Part shown: piece by piece, positions 16,182 to 23,133 of the stretch | Layout: the number at the start of each line of letters is the position of its first letter | Numbering within the stretch: the stretch's first letter is position 1 | Assembly: GCA_035641235.1 (NCBI GenBank) | Contig: DASQUP010000126.1 | Span: 1-24,321 of the forward strand | Source of the DNA: DASQUP01 sp035641235 | GTDB lineage: Bacteria > Actinomycetota > CADDZG01 > WHSQ01 | Reading direction: 5' to 3' | Length of the DNA: 24,321 nt | Made by a program: the position numbers and the translations under genes | The notes under the pieces: generated by a model | What the model saw: only the letters and a program-made list of their open reading frames with translations | Told to the model about the DNA's origin: nothing | The model's database searches: none

Positions 16182-17480
16182 CTAGAGTTCCTCCAGGCGG
16201 TCGAAGACGGTGTCCGTACGTGCAAGATAACGCGACAGGTCGAAGCACTTGTCGATTTCGTCCGGATCGAGGTGCTCCGTTACGTCGGGATCGGACTTGA
16301 GGAGCTCGATCAACGGACGGCCCTTCTCCCACGCCAGCATTGCGTTTCGCTGCACGAGCGAATAGGCCTCTTCTCGCTGAATGGCGGCCTTGGACAACAG
16401 CGCACTCAGGACGCTCTGCGAATGCACGAGGCCGTACGAAGCGTCGAGATTCGAGCTCATGCGCTCCGCGTCGACCTCCATCCCGTCGACCACCCAGCGC
16501 ATCTTGTCAAGCATGTAATCGAGCAGCGTGCACGCATCTCCGAGGGTGACGCGCTCGACCGACGAATGCGAAATGTCGCGTTCGTGCCACAGGGCGACGT
16601 TTTCGAATCCGGTCTGAGCGAAGGCGCGCAGCAGCCGGGCGAGTCCACAGATCCGCTCGCACACCACCGGGTTCCTCTTGTGGGGCATCGCCGACGAGCC
16701 CTTCTGCCCGGCGCCGAACGGCTCGGACACCTCCCGGACCTCCGTGCGCTGGAGGTGCCGGATCTCCTGGGCGAAGCGCTCGAGCGATGCTCCGGTGGTC
16801 GCGATCACCGCGAGGAATTCGGCGTGTCGGTCGCGGGCCACCACCTGGGTGGCGGCATCCTCGACCCTGAGACCAAGACGATCGCACACGTACGTCTCGA
16901 CTTCGGGCGACAGCTGAGAGTAGGTGCCCACGGCTCCCGATAGCTTGCCGACGGCGACCTGGTCGCGCGCTATCCGGAGCCGCTCTCGGTCACGCCCGAG
17001 CTCAAAGGCCCACCCTGCCAGTTTGTGGCCAAACGTCGTGGGCTCGGCGTGGACGCCGTGGGTCCGTCCGGCCATGACCGTGTCGCGATGTTCGAGGGCT
17101 CGACGGCGCACCATCTGCAACAGCCGGCCGATCTCCTCCACCAACAGATCCCCGGCATCTCGCAGGGCGGCGGCGGTTGCGGTGTCGACAACGTCCGAGG
17201 ACGTCAGGCCGAAGTGGATATGGCGCCCGGCGTCGCCGACGTTCTCGCGGACGTTCTCGACGAACGCCACGACGTCGTGATGACGGACCTCCTCGATCTC
17301 GGCGATGCGGGCCGGATCGAAAGCGGCGCGCTCCTTGATCTCGCTGAGTTCTTCGACCGATACCTCACCGAGGCGAACGCGCGCCTCCACGGCGAGAATT
17401 TCGATCTCGAGCCAGCGTGAGAACTTGGCTCGATCCGAGAAGATCGCCGACATCTCGTCACGGCTGTATCGGGGGATCAT
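16182..17480 (-). CDS. purB: Adenylosuccinate lyase
   Basis: The 432-residue fumarase-superfamily lyase acts twice in purine synthesis, splitting SAICAR to AICAR and adenylosuccinate to AMP. The signature loop GSSAMPHKRNP is at 261-271 with the catalytic serines S262/S263, and H141 lies in GRTHGVHAEPTT. The early HFGLTSSDVVDTA motif is intact. ATG 17480 begins the usual MIPRYSRDEM start. It has no ribosome site and lies seven bases after TAAGAT, suggesting a leaderless or near-leaderless transcript. It appears to head the purB-purC-yip-purSQLF-kinase-receiver operon, and it diverges from a methyltransferase gene across a 52-base gap. Confidence 0.95.
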   Translation of the reverse strand: MIPRYSRDEMSAIFSDRAKFSRWLEIEILAVEARVRLGEVSVEELSEIKERAAFDPARIAEIEEVRHHDVVAFVENVRENVGDAGRHIHFGLTSSDVVDTATAAALRDAGDLLVEEIGRLLQMVRRRALEHRDTVMAGRTHGVHAEPTTFGHKLAGWAFELGRDRERLRIARDQVAVGKLSGAVGTYSQLSPEVETYVCDRLGLRVEDAATQVVARDRHAEFLAVIATTGASLERFAQEIRHLQRTEVREVSEPFGAGQKGSSAMPHKRNPVVCERICGLARLLRAFAQTGFENVALWHERDISHSSVERVTLGDACTLLDYMLDKMRWVVDGMEVDAERMSSNLDASYGLVHSQSVLSALLSKAAIQREEAYSLVQRNAMLAWEKGRPLIELLKSDPDVTEHLDPDEIDKCFDLSRYLARTDTVFDRLEEL

Positions 17481-17487
17481 CGAGGCG

Positions 17488-17526
17488 ATCTTAAGTGTGT
17501 CTAGGCAGGTGCCCGACGGGTACGGT
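17488..17526. promoter_or_regulatory. Back-to-back divergent promoters for purB (-) and the methyltransferase (+)
   Basis: On the minus strand TAAGAT (plus coordinates 17493 to 17488) ends seven bases before the purB ATG. On the plus strand TACGGT (17521-17526) ends six bases before ATG 17533. Both spacings fit leaderless starts. The -10 boxes are only 27 bases apart, so the two -35 regions would overlap and the promoters may compete. No clear -35 match to TTGACA is seen on either strand. Confidence 0.45.
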
Positions 17527-17532
17527 CGCGGC

Positions 17533-18324
17533 ATGGTGCGAGCAGGGGAGTCCCTCGGATTCGACCAGGCCGTCGGCTACTACGATCGGACCCGGGCGCT
17601 GCCGGCGGAGGCGTCCCAAGCCGTGACCGGTCTGCTGGCCGCGGAGTTGCGCGACCACGGGCCGGCGCTCGAGATCGGCGCCGGAACCGGCCGGATCGCC
17701 CTGCCGCTGCGCGACGAGGGGATCGATCTCGTGGGTGCCGACCTGTCGACGGCGATGCTCACGCAGCTCGTCTCGAACGCGGGTGGGGACGTCCCGTTCC
17801 CTCTGGTCGGCGCCGACGCCACGGCTCTTCCGTTCGGCGCGGGCTCGTTCGGGTCGGCCCTCGCGTGCCACGTCCTCCATCTCATCCCGAACTGGCAGGC
17901 CGCCCTCGCCGAGATCGTGCGCGTGCTGCGGCCCGGGGGGGTGTTCCTCAGCGACCTGGGCGGCTGGGGCAGGGTCTATGGCGAACCGCATCGCTCGATC
18001 CTGAAGCGCTGGGCCGAGGTCGGCGGGTTCTCGGTTGGACACCGAGGCGTGACCGACGTAAGCCGGGTGGATGAAGCCATGGCCGAGCTGGGCTGGCGGT
18101 CCCGGGAACTCCCCGTGATCTACGGCATCAGGAGTTACACCCTGGCCGAGCTGCTCGAGGCGCTCGCCGACGGCCTGTGGTCGTGCACCTGGGCCACGCC
18201 CGAGAACACCCGGCGCGCCGCCGCCGAGGAGATCGAGCCGTGGGTCGAGAGCGAGTTCGGAGATCTAGCCGAATCCCGGGAGCTCAAGCTCGAGATCACC
18301 TGGCACGCCTACGAGCAGGACTGA
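17533..18324 (+). CDS. Class I SAM-dependent methyltransferase
   Basis: The 263-residue protein has the Rossmann methyltransferase motifs: motif I LEIGAGTGR (46-54), an acidic strand-2 end at D70 (VGADLSTAM), motif II-like ADATALPFGAGSFGSALACHVLH (94-116), and VLRPGGVFL (131-139). It is closest in style to UbiE/Methyltransf_11 enzymes acting on small molecules. The substrate is not predictable. The frame is open further upstream but there overlaps purB on the other strand. ATG 17533 is chosen because the family N-terminus (FDQAVGYYDRTR) follows it and a TACGGT box sits six bases before it. It is the only plus-strand gene inside the purine region and splits it into two transcription units. Confidence 0.82.
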   Translation: MVRAGESLGFDQAVGYYDRTRALPAEASQAVTGLLAAELRDHGPALEIGAGTGRIALPLRDEGIDLVGADLSTAMLTQLVSNAGGDVPFPLVGADATALPFGAGSFGSALACHVLHLIPNWQAALAEIVRVLRPGGVFLSDLGGWGRVYGEPHRSILKRWAEVGGFSVGHRGVTDVSRVDEAMAELGWRSRELPVIYGIRSYTLAELLEALADGLWSCTWATPENTRRAAAEEIEPWVESEFGDLAESRELKLEITWHAYEQD

Positions 18325-18344
18325 GCCCTCTTGAACCCTTCTGG

Positions 18345-18376
18345 CCGCGAAATCCGGCGGTTTTCGGGGTCTTTTT
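18345..18376 (+). terminator. Weak terminator-like hairpin after the methyltransferase gene
   Basis: CCGC (18345-18348) pairs with GCGG (18357-18360) around an eight-base loop. It is followed by TTTT at 18361-18364 and a second T-run, CTTTTT, at 18371-18376. The stem is short but the U-rich tail is the only one in the neighbourhood, 20 bases after the stop. Confidence 0.35.
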
Positions 18377-18469
18377 GCGAAAAGAAAACGTGTCCCACGG
18401 GGGCGCGGGGGCCCAAATCCCTAAAGGGCGCGTGCGAAACGTCGATTTCTCAGGCAAGGTTTTAGATGC

Positions 18470-18528
18470 GCCGCACGCGGTGGGTCCTCGCCGGCCTGTC
18501 AGCTACATCAGGACTAGCCGCGTGCGGC
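18470..18528. repeat. Long-stem hairpin in the purK/methyltransferase intergenic region
   Basis: GCCGCACGCGG (18470-18480) and CCGCGTGCGGC (18518-18528) are perfect 11-bp complements. After a symmetric three-base internal loop the stem continues as GTCC (18484-18487) with GGAC (18511-18514), leaving a 23-base apical loop. It could form on either strand. It may block read-through between converging genes or be part of a small structured RNA. Confidence 0.5.
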
Positions 18529-18577
18529 CGCCAACTTCCCAACGCTCCCAAGGCTCGGCGCGCAATGATGTCGCGCC

Positions 18578-18621
18578 GAGATGGCAGTTAGCCACGAAAT
18601 AACACGGCTAATTGCCATCTC
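18578..18621. repeat. Palindromic repeat element overlapping the purK stop
   Basis: GAGATGGCAGTTAGCC (18578-18593) and GGCTAATTGCCATCTC (18606-18621) pair at 15 of 16 positions, the exception being a G-T, around a 12-base loop. The outer end of the right arm includes part of the purK stop codon (18620-18622). No T-run follows on the minus strand, so it is a poor classical terminator. A second copy begins the window (bases 2-24), marking this as a repeated element. Confidence 0.7.
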
Positions 18622-19696
18622 AGGCGCCGGCGAACGCCATGGCGGTATCGACGGCCGCCGGATCGGCATCCACCAAGGTCACGTGACCCAGCTTCCGGCC
18701 CGGGCGCGGCGCCTTTCCGTAGAGATGAAGGTGCGCGCCGCGCAGGCGCAACAGATCGGCAGGCGCCGGTACGGAGCCGATGAGGTTCACCATCACGGAC
18801 TCCCCCGTCGTTGCCGTCGAACCGAGCGGAAGCCCGAGCACCGCCCGGATGTGATTTTCGAACTGAGAGCAGACCGCTCCCTCGATCGTCCAGTGGCCGG
18901 AGTTGTGCACACGCGGCGCGATCTCGTTTGCAAACAGTCTGCCGTTGCGTTCGAAAAACTCGATAGCGAGCACACCCACGTAGTCGAGTGACTCGAGGAG
19001 CATCGTTGCATAACGTTCGGCGTCGGCCTGAAGCCCAGGGTCCATCCCGCGCGCCGGAGCAAAGCTGACGCGCAGGATGCCATCGCGGTGCAGGTTCTCG
19101 ATCAGCGGATAAAAGGCGGTTGCGCCGGACGAACCTCGAACTGCGAGGATCGACACTTCCCGGTCGAACTCGATGCGCTCCTCTACAAGAAGCGGAACCT
19201 CGCCGAGTCGGGACCACAATTCATCTGCGGCGACCGGTTCGGAGACCGCGGCCTGACCTTTGCCGTCGTACCCCTGACGGCGGGTCTTCACTATCGCGGG
19301 CGCGCCGACCTCTGCGAGTGCCGCCTCAACTTCGTCGCGTGAACTCGCCGCGGCAAAACGCGGGGTCGGAATCCCCATCCGTGTGAACAACGATTTTTCG
19401 GCCAAGCGGTCCTGCGCAACCTCGAGGGCCTGCGGGCCGGGAAGGACCGGCACTTGCTCGGCGATCCGGCGCGCCGAATCAACCGGAACGTTCTCGAACT
19501 CGTAGGTGACGACATCGCAGCTCGCCGCGATCGCGTCGAGCCCCTCGGGATCGTCGTACGGCGCGCCGATTACCTCGCCAACCGCTCCGGCCGGTGGGTC
19601 GTCGGCCGGCTCGAGAAAAGTGAACTTCTGCCCGAGCGGAATCCCCGCCAGCCCGAGCATCCGGCCGAGCTGGCCGCCGCCGAGAACTCCGATCAA
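18620..19696 (-). CDS. purK: N5-carboxyaminoimidazole ribonucleotide synthase
   Basis: The 358-residue ATP-grasp enzyme carboxylates AIR with bicarbonate and ATP to N5-CAIR, the substrate of class-I PurE. The N-terminal IGVLGGGQLGRML motif, the TRRQGYDGKGQ glycine-rich lid, and the late NEIAPRVHNSGHWTIEGAVCSQFENH signature (the magnesium/substrate site) are intact. The start is TTG 19696, overlapping the purE stop in TTGA; no alternative start restores the conserved first strand. Its own stop lies inside a palindromic repeat. It closes the dodecin-purA-purD-purE-purK run, and further purine genes resume after the methyltransferase. Confidence 0.95.
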   Translation of the reverse strand: MIGVLGGGQLGRMLGLAGIPLGQKFTFLEPADDPPAGAVGEVIGAPYDDPEGLDAIAASCDVVTYEFENVPVDSARRIAEQVPVLPGPQALEVAQDRLAEKSLFTRMGIPTPRFAAASSRDEVEAALAEVGAPAIVKTRRQGYDGKGQAAVSEPVAADELWSRLGEVPLLVEERIEFDREVSILAVRGSSGATAFYPLIENLHRDGILRVSFAPARGMDPGLQADAERYATMLLESLDYVGVLAIEFFERNGRLFANEIAPRVHNSGHWTIEGAVCSQFENHIRAVLGLPLGSTATTGESVMVNLIGSVPAPADLLRLRGAHLHLYGKAPRPGRKLGHVTLVDADPAAVDTAMAFAGA

Positions 19697-20190
19697 CTTT
19701 CTTCGGCGCGCGGATCGGGGCGCGCAAGAACGCTCTCCGTCTGGATGCGCGCGTGACGCGCGACCGCTTCTGCTATCACCGGATCCTTGAGAGCGAGTAT
19801 GCGCGCGGCGAATAGCGCTGCATTGATCGCTCCGGCGCGCCCGATCGCGAGAGTGCCAACGGGCACTCCCCCAGGCATCTGTGCGATGGACAACAGGGAA
19901 TCCATCCCCTTCAGAGCGGCCGACTCGATGGGGACTCCGAGCACCGGCAGCTTCGTCTTTGCGGCGGTCATTCCGGGCAGGTGCGCGGCACCTCCTGCAC
20001 CGGCGATGATCACCTCGATACCGCGCTCCTCGGCGCTGCTCGCGTACTCAAACAACAGGTCGGGTGTTCGGTGCGCAGACACGATCTGAACCTCGTAGTG
20101 GATCCCAAGCGACTCCAGGGTCTCGGCCGCGTGACTCATCGTCGACCAGTCCGACTGAGATCCCATGATCACTCCGACGAGCGCGCTCAC
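19693..20190 (-). CDS. purE: N5-carboxyaminoimidazole ribonucleotide mutase (class I PurE)
   Basis: The 165-residue enzyme moves the carboxyl group of N5-CAIR to give CAIR. It carries MGSQSDWSTM (9-18), SAHRTP with H40 at the place of the catalytic His of class-I PurE, IAGAGGAAHLPGM and the long GGVPVGTLAIGRAGAINAALFAARIL stretch. Class I is consistent with purK being next door. The GTG start at 20190 overlaps the purD stop (GTGA) and the stop overlaps purK (TTGA). Confidence 0.96.
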   Translation of the reverse strand: MSALVGVIMGSQSDWSTMSHAAETLESLGIHYEVQIVSAHRTPDLLFEYASSAEERGIEVIIAGAGGAAHLPGMTAAKTKLPVLGVPIESAALKGMDSLLSIAQMPGGVPVGTLAIGRAGAINAALFAARILALKDPVIAEAVARHARIQTESVLARPDPRAEES

Positions 20191-21473
20191 GATTCGGTGC
20201 GCTCCTTGATCTCGGCGCGCAGGGCGATGTCGGTGCGGGCATGTACCCCTTCGAACTCGATGAGGCGCGCCGCGTCGTACGCACGCGCTCGAGCTTCGGC
20301 GAATGTCCCCCCGAGAGCACTCACTGCGAGCACGCGGCCTCCCGCAGTCACGACACGCCCGTCGTCTGCGGCCGTCCCGGCGTGGAAGACACTGACGCCC
20401 GGGCGTTCGGCCGCGGCGTCGAGTCCTCGGATCTCAACGCCGGTCTGGTGGTCGCCGGGATAACCGCGCGATGCGAGCACAACCGAAACGCAGGCCTCCG
20501 GCGACCACTCGAGTTTCGTCCCGGAGAGATCGCCGGATGCACATGCGAGGCACAGCTCGCCGAAGTCCGAACGCAGACGGGGGATCAGGGCCTGGGTCTC
20601 GGGGTCGCCGAAACGCACGTTGAACTCGACCACCTTGGGACCTTTCGACGTCAACGCGAGACCGGCGTACAGCGCGCCGGAGAACGGTTCGCCCGCGGCC
20701 GCAGTTGCGTCCACCATCGGCTCGATGATCTCGGCAACTATCTGCTCGGCGAGCGGGGGCGGGCAGGCGGGCACGGGACTGTAGGACCCCATTCCTCCGG
20801 TGTTGGGACCCTCGTCGTTGTCCTTGACGCGTTTGTAGTCCTGGGCCGGCTCACACGCGACGACGGTCCCGCCGTCGCTAACAGCAATCAGCGACAGCTC
20901 TTGTCCGTCGAGGAACTCCTCGATGACGATCGTGCGGCCCGCATCGCCGAAAACTCCGGTATCGATTCGCTCCTCGATCGCGAGAACCGCCCGATCGCGA
21001 TCCTCCGTGACCACGACACCCTTGCCCGCCGCGAGCCCATCAGCCTTGATGACGTAAGGAGGACCGAGTTCGTCTATATATGCGACGGCATCTGGAACCG
21101 AGTCGAACTTCTGCCCGCGCGCCGTCGGTATCCCTGCGCGGTCCATGAGCTCCTTCGCGTAACTCTTCGAGCCCTCGATGCGCGCGGCGCCTGCGTTCGG
21201 GCCGAACACGCCGAATCCTTCGGACCGGAGCGCGTCGCCGACACCGGCAACGAGCGGCGCCTCCGGTCCAATCACCACGAGTCCGGGCCGCAGCTCTTGG
21301 GCGAGCGCGACAACTGCGGCGGGATCGTCGACGGCGACCCGAAGGGTCGTCGCGAACTCCGCAATTCCTGCGTTGCCCGGAGCGGCGACGAGTTCGTTTA
21401 CCGAACTCGATCGGTTGAGCGCCCACGCGAGCGCACTCTCGCGGCCGCCGGACCCGAGGATGAGAACCCTCAC
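20187..21473 (-). CDS. purD: Phosphoribosylamine-glycine ligase (GAR synthetase)
   Basis: The 428-residue ATP-grasp ligase couples glycine to phosphoribosylamine. It shows the N-terminal RVLILGSGGRES strand-loop (2-13), PYVIKADGLAAGKGVVV (the ATP-grasp lysine strand and loop), NVRFGDPETQALIPRL and the C-terminal VFHAGT domain. Within the usual GGREHA motif the His is replaced by Ser13, an uncommon change. The frame extends 19 codons upstream, but GTG 21473 is chosen because it overlaps the purA stop in GTGA and begins the first strand. It is a separate PurD, not fused to PurM or PurN. Confidence 0.95.
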   Translation of the reverse strand: MRVLILGSGGRESALAWALNRSSSVNELVAAPGNAGIAEFATTLRVAVDDPAAVVALAQELRPGLVVIGPEAPLVAGVGDALRSEGFGVFGPNAGAARIEGSKSYAKELMDRAGIPTARGQKFDSVPDAVAYIDELGPPYVIKADGLAAGKGVVVTEDRDRAVLAIEERIDTGVFGDAGRTIVIEEFLDGQELSLIAVSDGGTVVACEPAQDYKRVKDNDEGPNTGGMGSYSPVPACPPPLAEQIVAEIIEPMVDATAAAGEPFSGALYAGLALTSKGPKVVEFNVRFGDPETQALIPRLRSDFGELCLACASGDLSGTKLEWSPEACVSVVLASRGYPGDHQTGVEIRGLDAAAERPGVSVFHAGTAADDGRVVTAGGRVLAVSALGGTFAEARARAYDAARLIEFEGVHARTDIALRAEIKERTES

Positions 21474-22756
21474 GCGATCCCCTCGTGCATCGGAACCATC
21501 TCCTCGCGACCGGGTCCCACCGAAGCCCACGACACCGGCGCGCCGCTCAATTCTTCGAAGCGTTCGAGCAAGGCGCGCGCCTCCTTGGGAAGATCGTCCA
21601 TTCGGCGCGCCGATCGTATGTCCTCACGCCAGCCGGGCATTTCTTCGAAGACCGGCCTGCATTTGTTGAAGATCGTTTGGTGGGGAGGGAAATCCTCGTA
21701 GCGCTCGCCCTCATACTCGTACGCGACGCAGACGGGAATCCTGTCGAAATGAGACAGCACGTCGAGTTTCGTAACAACCAGCTCGGTAATTGTGTTGAGG
21801 CGCGCCGCATAACGCGCCGCAACCGCATCGAACCATCCACAACGTCTCTTTCGCCCAGTGGTCGTGCCGTATTCGCCGCCTTCTTCCACCAGCACCTCTG
21901 CGTCTGTGGGATCGGCCTCCGAGGGGAACGGGCCGGAGCCAACACGCGTGCAATAGGCCTTCGTGATCCCGATGATCCGCGCGATGTCGCGCGGTCCGAC
22001 TCCCGCACCGGCACACGCCCCGCCGGCGATTGGATTCGAGGACGTCACGAATGGATACGTGCCGTGGTCGAGGTCGAGCATCGTCGCCTGCGCTCCCTCA
22101 AAGAGCACGGTCTTGCCGTCGTCGAGCGCTCTCTGAACGAAGTTCGCCGTGTCGGTGATGTAGGGACGAAGCCGTTCCCCGTAGCCCTCGTAGGTCTCCT
22201 GGATCTCACCCAGTTCGATGGGCAACCGTCCGTACACGCGGGTGAGAAGGAGGTTCTTCTCTTTTAGCGCCACCTCCAGCTTCGCGGTGAAGATCTCGTG
22301 GTCGAGCAGGTCCTGGACGCGGAGGCCGATGCGCGCCGCCTTGTCCGCATAGGCCGGACCGATCCCCTTTTTCGTCGTGCCAAGTCGGTTCTTGCCGAGG
22401 CGTCGCTCGGTTACCAAGTCAAGCTGGAGGTGGTACGGCATTACGAGGTGGGCGTTTCCGGAAACGAGCAGCCGCGACGTATCGATTCCGCGTTCGGTCA
22501 GCAGGTCGATCTCCTCGAGCAGTACATGTGGATTGACGACGACGCCCGGTCCGATGACCGGCGTGCAGTGCCGATACAGAACTCCGGTGGGGACAAGGTG
22601 CATCGCATAACGCTGGTCATCAACCACGATTGTGTGGCCTGCGTTGTTACCGCCCTGATACCGGACGACAACCTGCACGTTCTGGGCGAGTAGATCGGTG
22701 ACCTTGCCCTTGCCCTCGTCCCCCCATTGGATGCCGACGAGGGCGATGCCCGCCAT
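21470..22756 (-). CDS. purA: Adenylosuccinate synthetase
   Basis: The 428-residue GTP-dependent enzyme joins aspartate to IMP, the first step to AMP. The P-loop-like QWGDEGKGK is at 10-18 with catalytic D13, and H41 lies in GGNNAGHTIV; both numbers coincide with the E. coli enzyme. RLGTTKKGIGPAY (R and K contacts), the FEGAQATMLDLDHGTYPFVTSSN block and the C-terminal KLDVLSHFD guanine-binding motif are complete. ATG 22756 lies 34 bases after the dodecin stop with only a weak AGGAT-like site. The purA-purD overlap (GTGA) links it into the operon. Confidence 0.96.
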   Translation of the reverse strand: MAGIALVGIQWGDEGKGKVTDLLAQNVQVVVRYQGGNNAGHTIVVDDQRYAMHLVPTGVLYRHCTPVIGPGVVVNPHVLLEEIDLLTERGIDTSRLLVSGNAHLVMPYHLQLDLVTERRLGKNRLGTTKKGIGPAYADKAARIGLRVQDLLDHEIFTAKLEVALKEKNLLLTRVYGRLPIELGEIQETYEGYGERLRPYITDTANFVQRALDDGKTVLFEGAQATMLDLDHGTYPFVTSSNPIAGGACAGAGVGPRDIARIIGITKAYCTRVGSGPFPSEADPTDAEVLVEEGGEYGTTTGRKRRCGWFDAVAARYAARLNTITELVVTKLDVLSHFDRIPVCVAYEYEGERYEDFPPHQTIFNKCRPVFEEMPGWREDIRSARRMDDLPKEARALLERFEELSGAPVSWASVGPGREEMVPMHEGIA

Positions 22757-22790
22757 ATCTAACGATCCTGTCCTCGGCGCGGTTGAGGCA

Positions 22791-22994
22791 CTACCGCTCG
22801 ATCCGGAATTGAATCCGGACGTGCGTCAGGTATTCCGAGATCTCTCCATCGGAGACGTTGCAGGAGGTCTCGAGTATGTCCATCGCCGTTATCCCGCGGA
22901 TCGTCTTCGACGCTTCTTTCAGCGCCTGATTGGCTGCGTCCCTCCACGATTCGGTAGAGACGCCGACGAGATCGATCGTCTTGATGACGGCCAC
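22791..22994 (-). CDS. Dodecin-like small protein, flavin-contact residues not conserved
   Basis: The 67-residue protein has the dodecin pattern: a first strand VAVIKTIDLVGVS, one helix (SWRDAANQALKEASKTIRG, 16-34), then two strands ending VRIQFRIE. Dodecins form dodecamers that usually store riboflavin or FMN/FAD. Compared from memory with the mycobacterial dodecin Rv1498A, the flavin-stacking Trp position is A37 and the following Gln position is L56. That is closer to SecE2/calcium-dodecin-like members, which also share the SW at 16-17. GTG 22994 is preferred over GTG 23003 because AGGGAGG (23007-23013) is well spaced for it. It appears to be the promoter-proximal gene of the purA-D-E-K operon. 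Confidence 0.82.
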   Translation of the reverse strand: MAVIKTIDLVGVSTESWRDAANQALKEASKTIRGITAMDILETSCNVSDGEISEYLTHVRIQFRIER

Positions 22995-23034
22995 GGGACC
23001 CACTCCCTCCCTGATCGGGGTCGGTTACGTCCGG

Positions 23035-23040
23035 ATTCTA
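23035..23040 (-). promoter_or_regulatory. Candidate -10 box for the dodecin-purA operon
   Basis: TAGAAT is read on the minus strand, about 40 bases before the dodecin GTG at 22994, with the AGGGAGG ribosome site between them. It is a good -10 match; the -35 region is not convincing. Confidence 0.4.
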
Positions 23041-23079
23041 TCGACGGACCCCCCAGCGCGAGGGGAGGTCGGTTCGGGT

Positions 23080-23098
23080 ATTTTCAGACTCTCAAAAT
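23080..23098. promoter_or_regulatory. Imperfect 19-bp palindrome in the dodecin/membrane-protein divergent region
   Basis: ATTTTCAGACTCTCAAAAT matches its own reverse complement at most positions, with AT-rich arms ATTTT/AAAAT standing out from GC-rich surroundings. It lies between the divergent starts at 22994 (-) and 23134 (+), so it could be a shared operator or an AT-rich promoter element for the plus-strand gene. Confidence 0.3.
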
Positions 23099-23133
23099 CG
23101 ACTGCCGTCTGTTCCGTGACCGGAGGCACAGGA

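Larger units (their letters stand above)
18325..18619. other. Non-coding convergent intergenic stretch with several stem-loops
   Basis: This is the longest gene-free stretch of the window, between the stops of the methyltransferase (+) and purK (-). Open frames crossing it have no recognisable content. It holds a weak plus-strand terminator-like hairpin (18345-18376), a long imperfect stem (18470-18528) and a palindromic repeat (18578-18621). The rest is unremarkable. Confidence 0.6.

Noticed and set aside
18177..18602. Plus-strand frame covering the end of the methyltransferase and the intergenic stretch
   Set aside because: It shares its first half with a real gene in another phase, and the second half has no protein-like pattern.
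20241..21701. A 486-codon plus-strand open frame opposite purD and the purA 3' end
   Set aside because: It is antisense to two clearly conserved enzymes. In GC-rich DNA such mirror frames are common, and its translation has no recognisable motif.
22930..23133. N-terminal extension of the plus-strand membrane protein from 22930
   Set aside because: It would overlap the dodecin gene and its promoter. GGAGG before TTG 23134 and the match to the paralogue's N-terminus favour the short form.
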